Below the pieces are notes generated by a model. That model worked only from the letters and a program-made list of their open reading frames with translations. It had not been told where the DNA came from and did no database searches. 64,000 nt of DNA from Ignavibacteria bacterium (GTDB lineage: Bacteria; Bacteroidota; Ignavibacteria; Tepidaquicellales; Tepidaquicellaceae): positions 17,332 through 81,331 of the forward strand of contig JAFGII010000112.1 in NCBI GenBank assembly GCA_016929695.1, read 5' to 3'. Shown piece after piece: positions 60,394-64,000 of the stretch. The stretch's first letter is position 1; every line of letters begins with the position of its first letter. A program made the position numbers and the translations under genes.

Positions 60394-62904
60394 ATGAACT
60401 TCAAGTATCCGTTTTACATATTACTTTTTTTTATTTTAACCGGAAACTGTTTTGCTCAGACGGATACTGCCGAAATCACTTTGGATACGACAAAGATTAT
60501 CATAGATACTTCCAGACAGGTCGTCTCCGATATTGACGATATAATCAGTTATGTTGCGGAAGATTCCGTTATTTTCGACATAACGGAACAAAAAGTATAT
60601 CTTTACAATAAAGCGGAAGTGATTTACAAGGATTTGAAATTGAATGCCGGTATAATTATTCTCGACAGGAATACAAATTTTCTTGAATCACTTGGACTGC
60701 CTGATACTGCTAAGAAGGGAAAATTCCTGCAGACTCCTGTAATGTATCAGGGTACCGATAAATACGAAGGACTGAGACTGACTTATAACTTCAAGACAAA
60801 ACAGGGTAGTGTATCAATGGGATTTTCCGAAGCAGAAGTAGGATATTATTTCGGTGAAAGAATCAAGAGAGTAACACCCGAAGTTTACTTCATGCAAAAC
60901 GGAAGATATACAACATCAACAGACAGGGAAGACCCCGAATATTATTTCTTTTCCCCGAAAATGAAAATAATTCCTACGGATAAAGTAATTGCCCAGTCGG
61001 TTTTTCTTTATATAGAAGGTGTACCGATTTTCTGGGTTCCGTTTGCAATTTTTCCCGACAGGAAAGGAAGAAGTTCGGGTTTAATTATGCCCTCATACGG
61101 CAACGACGGTAAATACGGTGTTTACATTTCAAAACTCGGATATTTCTGGGCAACTAACGATTATATGGATATCGCTCTCACGGGAAGTTTTTTTACAAAA
61201 GGACGGTATGATATTAATTCAAGAGTCAGATATAATCTTAAGTACAATTTTTCGGGTGATATAGAAGCAGGCTTTTCAAAAATCAGTCTCGGAGAAAGCA
61301 CGGATAAAGATAAATTCAGTTCAACCGAATGGCAGTTTAAACTCCAGCATAATCAGACAATCAATCCGACAACTTCTTTAAGCGGAAATCTTACATTCGT
61401 CAGCGGAAAAAGTTATTATGACAACACGACATATCAGTTTAATGACCTGCTCAGGCAAAATGCTATTTCAAATCTTACTTTATCCAAATACTGGGAAGAG
61501 ACTCCGTTTTCGTTAACATTAAACTATTCACGAGACCAGAATCTTGTTAACGGTGATTTATCCGAGAGTTTTCCGTCTTTCCTCTTCAACGTTTCTGAAA
61601 CATATCCTTTCAGAAGCGGTACTTATTCCGAACAAGGTGCTGAGTTATACGAGTATATTTCATTTTCTTATAATGCCTCAGGCAGATACGACAGATACAA
61701 AAGAACACAGACAAATTCCTCAGGTCTTGATACCGTTATGAAAGATTCAAGACCCGGAATCAGGCACAGTCTGAATTTAAATTTCTCTCCCAAATTTACA
61801 AATTTCACTATAAGACCTTATTTCAATTATAATGAACTCTGGTATATTAAATCAGTTGAAAAAATATTCAATGCTGCCGACAGTTCAGTTTTGACAAATG
61901 ATATTTCCGGATTTAAAGCAGTAAGGTATTTTCAGATGGGTGTGGCTTTAAATACAAAACTTATAGGAATATTCAGTCCGAAAGTATTCGGAGTTACCGG
62001 CATCCGTCATACAATCACTCCGACAGTGTCATACAACTTCACGCCCGATTTCAGCACAGATGCTTTCGGATATTACGGCTCTTACGTTGATGCACAGGGA
62101 AGAATAATTAAATATTCAAAATTCGAGAAAGAAATTTTCGGCGGCTCCCCTTTTGGTGAAAGCCAGTCAATAGGTTTTTCCATCGGAAATCTTTTTGAAA
62201 TGAAAACCAGAGAAACAGATACAACTGAAAACAAATTCCAGTTAATTAATATCAATGCCGGAGTAAATTATAACTTTGCCGCAGATTCGATTAAATGGTC
62301 TGAAATCAGAACGGATTTCAGGACACAAATCGGCGGAATACTGAATATAGGAGGAGGTGCCACATTTAACCTGTATAAATTCGACCCTGCTGTAAATTCA
62401 AGAGTAAATCAATTACTTGTCAGTTCCGACGGAAAACTCGCCGATATGACAAACTTTAATATTAATTTATCCAGTTCATTTAATCTTGATTTTGCAAATA
62501 AAAAAATTACAACAGGTTCTGCCGATACATTCAAAGCTCCGGAACAATCTTACGGCGGCGAAATAAATTATCACATCCCACTCTCGGGCAGTATTAACTA
62601 TAATTATTCACAATCAAGACCAAATCCAAGTTCTTTTTACCGCTCTTCAAATGTCAGCGGCAGTGTGAATTTCAGTATTTCTGATAGATGGAGATTTACT
62701 TTCTCTACAAGTTATGACCTTGTCAATAAGCAAATTTCAGCACCTTATTTTTCTTTGTACCGAGATTTGAAGTCCTGGGAACTGCTGTTTGACTGGTATC
62801 CGACCGGACTATACAGAGGATTTAAACTCATTATCAGAATAAAAGCTCCACAACTGCAGGACATAAAACTTGAGAAACAGACGAATACGAGGGGAGTATA
62901 TTAA
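60394..62904 (+). CDS. lptD: LptD-like LPS-assembly outer-membrane protein
   Basis: An 836-residue outer-membrane protein. The signal peptide is about residues 1-22 (NCFAQ). About 45-165 is an OstA/LptA-like beta-taco (FDITEQKVYLYNKAEVIYKD), and the barrel begins with the conserved IEGVPIFWVPFAIFPDRKGR and SSGLIMPSYGNDGKYGVYI. Strands then run to the C-terminus. It delivers LPS to the outer leaflet and complements the lpxD and lpxC-fabZ genes in this window. Divergent from proteobacterial LptD, and the LptE partner is not seen. Confidence 0.88.
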   Translation: MNFKYPFYILLFFILTGNCFAQTDTAEITLDTTKIIIDTSRQVVSDIDDIISYVAEDSVIFDITEQKVYLYNKAEVIYKDLKLNAGIIILDRNTNFLESLGLPDTAKKGKFLQTPVMYQGTDKYEGLRLTYNFKTKQGSVSMGFSEAEVGYYFGERIKRVTPEVYFMQNGRYTTSTDREDPEYYFFSPKMKIIPTDKVIAQSVFLYIEGVPIFWVPFAIFPDRKGRSSGLIMPSYGNDGKYGVYISKLGYFWATNDYMDIALTGSFFTKGRYDINSRVRYNLKYNFSGDIEAGFSKISLGESTDKDKFSSTEWQFKLQHNQTINPTTSLSGNLTFVSGKSYYDNTTYQFNDLLRQNAISNLTLSKYWEETPFSLTLNYSRDQNLVNGDLSESFPSFLFNVSETYPFRSGTYSEQGAELYEYISFSYNASGRYDRYKRTQTNSSGLDTVMKDSRPGIRHSLNLNFSPKFTNFTIRPYFNYNELWYIKSVEKIFNAADSSVLTNDISGFKAVRYFQMGVALNTKLIGIFSPKVFGVTGIRHTITPTVSYNFTPDFSTDAFGYYGSYVDAQGRIIKYSKFEKEIFGGSPFGESQSIGFSIGNLFEMKTRETDTTENKFQLININAGVNYNFAADSIKWSEIRTDFRTQIGGILNIGGGATFNLYKFDPAVNSRVNQLLVSSDGKLADMTNFNINLSSSFNLDFANKKITTGSADTFKAPEQSYGGEINYHIPLSGSINYNYSQSRPNPSSFYRSSNVSGSVNFSISDRWRFTFSTSYDLVNKQISAPYFSLYRDLKSWELLFDWYPTGLYRGFKLIIRIKAPQLQDIKLEKQTNTRGVY

Positions 62905-62905
62905 T

Positions 62906-62954
62906 CAATTAAGAATTAAGAATTAAGAATTAAGAATTAAGAATTAAGAATTGA
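62906..62954. repeat. Tandem 7-bp repeat (ATTAAGA), about six copies
   Basis: Directly after the lptD stop, ATTAAGA is repeated about six times, ending in ATTGAAAATTATG. The following 62960-63020 also has loose AACTT/ATGAACTT repetition. Copy number is likely to vary between strains through slippage. Confidence 0.85.
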
Positions 62955-63026
62955 AAATTATGAACTTAATGAATTTTAGAAACTTTATGAACTTCACAAA
63001 CTTGATAACTTAATAAACTTAGAGAA

Positions 63027-63851
63027 ATGGATTATTTAAAATATTCCGGTGCGGGAAACAATTTCCTGATACTGAACAACCTTGATGATAAAATAGTTGA
63101 CCGTTCTCAAATGACAATTGACCTTATTTCAAGAGAGCAGCAGAGATTTGACGGTGTAATATATCTGGAGGAATCTGACATTGCCGATTTCAAAATGAAC
63201 TATTATAACCGCGACGGAAGCGGGAATGCATTATGCGGAAACGGTTTGAGATGTACGGCGCAGTTTATAAACGACAATAAGATTTCAGAAAAAAATGATA
63301 TTACGATTGAAGCAGTAACCAAAATATATCCCGCAAAACTACAGGGTAATAATATTGTAACAATCGGGTTTTATCCGCCTGATAAAATAAAACTGAAATT
63401 TAAACTGAAAGTACATTTTACAGAATGGTGGCAGTTAATTAACTGCTCTTATATTGATGTAGGTTCACCGCACGCGGTTATTTTCACAGATGATATTGAA
63501 AAACCGGTTGTGAAAAATATCAGCGATATTCCGATAGACGAATGGGGGAAAAATATCCGTATGCATAAAGATTTTGCTCCCGAAGGAGTGAATGCTCAAT
63601 TCGTGCAGATTCTGTCAAATGAAAATTCCGAAATAGCGATTCGCTCGTTTGAACGCGGAGTTGAGGGTGAGACCCTTGCATGCGGAACGGGAGCGATATC
63701 ATCGGCAATTGTTTCTTATGCACTGCGTGGAATAAATCCTCCCGTGAAAGTTTTCACGAAATCCGGCAGCATACTGACGGTTGATTTCAGCGTAATCGAA
63801 AAAAAAATCCGCAATCTCACACTGACAGGTCCCGCAGTTAAAATTGACTGA
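63027..63851 (+). CDS. dapF: Diaminopimelate epimerase
   Basis: A 274-residue cofactor-independent epimerase converting LL- to meso-diaminopimelate for lysine and peptidoglycan. The two catalytic cysteines are Cys70 in GNALCGNGLRC and Cys219 in LACGTGAISSA. YSGAGNNFLILNN near residue 6 and GSPHAVIF are family blocks. Upstream repeats separate it from lptD. No other dap gene is in the window. Confidence 0.95.
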   Translation: MDYLKYSGAGNNFLILNNLDDKIVDRSQMTIDLISREQQRFDGVIYLEESDIADFKMNYYNRDGSGNALCGNGLRCTAQFINDNKISEKNDITIEAVTKIYPAKLQGNNIVTIGFYPPDKIKLKFKLKVHFTEWWQLINCSYIDVGSPHAVIFTDDIEKPVVKNISDIPIDEWGKNIRMHKDFAPEGVNAQFVQILSNENSEIAIRSFERGVEGETLACGTGAISSAIVSYALRGINPPVKVFTKSGSILTVDFSVIEKKIRNLTLTGPAVKID

Positions 63852-63861
63852 ATAAATTATT

Positions 63862-63888
63862 TCTCGCAGAGACGCGGAGACGCAGAGA
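63862..63888. repeat. GACGCAGAGA-type simple repeat
   Basis: TCTCGCAGAGACGCGGAGA followed by CGCAGAGA: two to three imperfect copies of GAGACGC. It is GC-rich in an AT-rich context and lies 11 bases after the dapF stop. Similar tracts occur between genes in many unrelated bacteria. Confidence 0.6.
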
Positions 63889-63961
63889 AAAGAAATTTTA
63901 CTAAGTAATATAGTTATATAAAGTCTAAAATATAACAATACAATATTAAATTTATTTTTAT

Positions 63962-63969
63962 TATCTTTG
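63962..63969 (+). promoter_or_regulatory. TATCTTTG, possible -7 element for the last gene
   Basis: TATCTTTG matches the Bacteroidota TAnnTTTG pattern and lies 23 bases before the ATG at 63992. No TTG is found at the expected -33 distance, so the match is partial. Confidence 0.45.
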
Positions 63970-63991
63970 CTTAAATTAGAAAGGAGCAAAG

Positions 63992-64000
63992 ATGAAAAAA
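63992..64000 (+). CDS. First three codons of a gene continuing beyond the window
   Basis: ATGAAAAAA follows AAAGGAG at 63980-63986 with ideal spacing and a TATCTTTG element upstream. Met-Lys-Lys is the usual start of signal peptides in this genome, so an exported protein is likely. Nothing further can be said. Confidence 0.5.

Overview
The window reads as an AT-rich chromosomal segment from a Gram-negative bacterium of the Bacteroidota/Chlorobi-Ignavibacteria assemblage, and the features fit an Ignavibacteria-like lineage best. Four secreted proteins end in a type A T9SS-like sorting domain of the YPNPFNP...KVYDVLGREV...GVYFYKL type. The genome uses a fused LpxC-FabZ, carries a complete outer-membrane biogenesis set (BamA, two OmpH/Skp, LpxD, LptD), and has one promoter of the Bacteroidota TTG-N20-TAnnTTTG form. 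TTG starts are frequent. The lineage is inferred from these features; no rRNA is present to confirm it.

Layout. 1-4.9 kb: end of an M50 protease, an MFS transporter, pgeF-arfB on the minus strand, a TolB-like propeller protein and metF. 4.9-8 kb: a reduced Nif3/YqfO-like protein, its usual zinc-ribbon partner, RNase P RNA and nadA. 8-14.2 kb: a sugar nucleotidyltransferase, the nfu-mrp iron-sulfur pair, two unknown genes, an MBL hydrolase, an inositol monophosphatase, ribH and a PHP phosphoesterase. 14.3-23.5 kb: one long plus-strand envelope operon, ddl-ftsB-trpS-uppS-bamA-ompH-ompH-lpxD-lpxC/fabZ. 23.5-26 kb: an accessory patch holding a four-helix-bundle gene inside short terminal inverted repeats, pgk, and a single-chain MNT-HEPN protein that overlaps pgk. 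26-34 kb: surface cargo, a parvulin, a tRNA with anticodon CAU, and a RAYT transposase surrounded by its own REP palindromes but interrupted by TGA. 34-42.8 kb: a DUF5686 outer-membrane protein, rsmG, an M24 aminopeptidase, a small lipoprotein framed by palindromes, hppA, pth and rplY. 43-52 kb: another T9SS cargo protein and a tetR-tolC-mfp-rnd efflux operon with a visible promoter/operator. 52-64 kb: a UvrD/PcrA helicase, rlmN, adk, a STAS protein, ExbB-ExbD-ExbD, two TPM proteins, LptD, dapF and the first codons of a further gene.

Most of the window is housekeeping. The accessory signal lies in four places: the inverted-repeat cassette at 23.5-24.0 kb, which has also rewritten the end of FabZ; the fused MNT-HEPN protein coupled to glycolytic pgk; the RAYT/REP island at 32.4-33.3 kb; and the palindrome cluster around 38.6-39.2 kb. 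I see no CRISPR array, prophage, restriction system or diversity-generating retroelement. None of the candidates can be called a new system from sequence alone.
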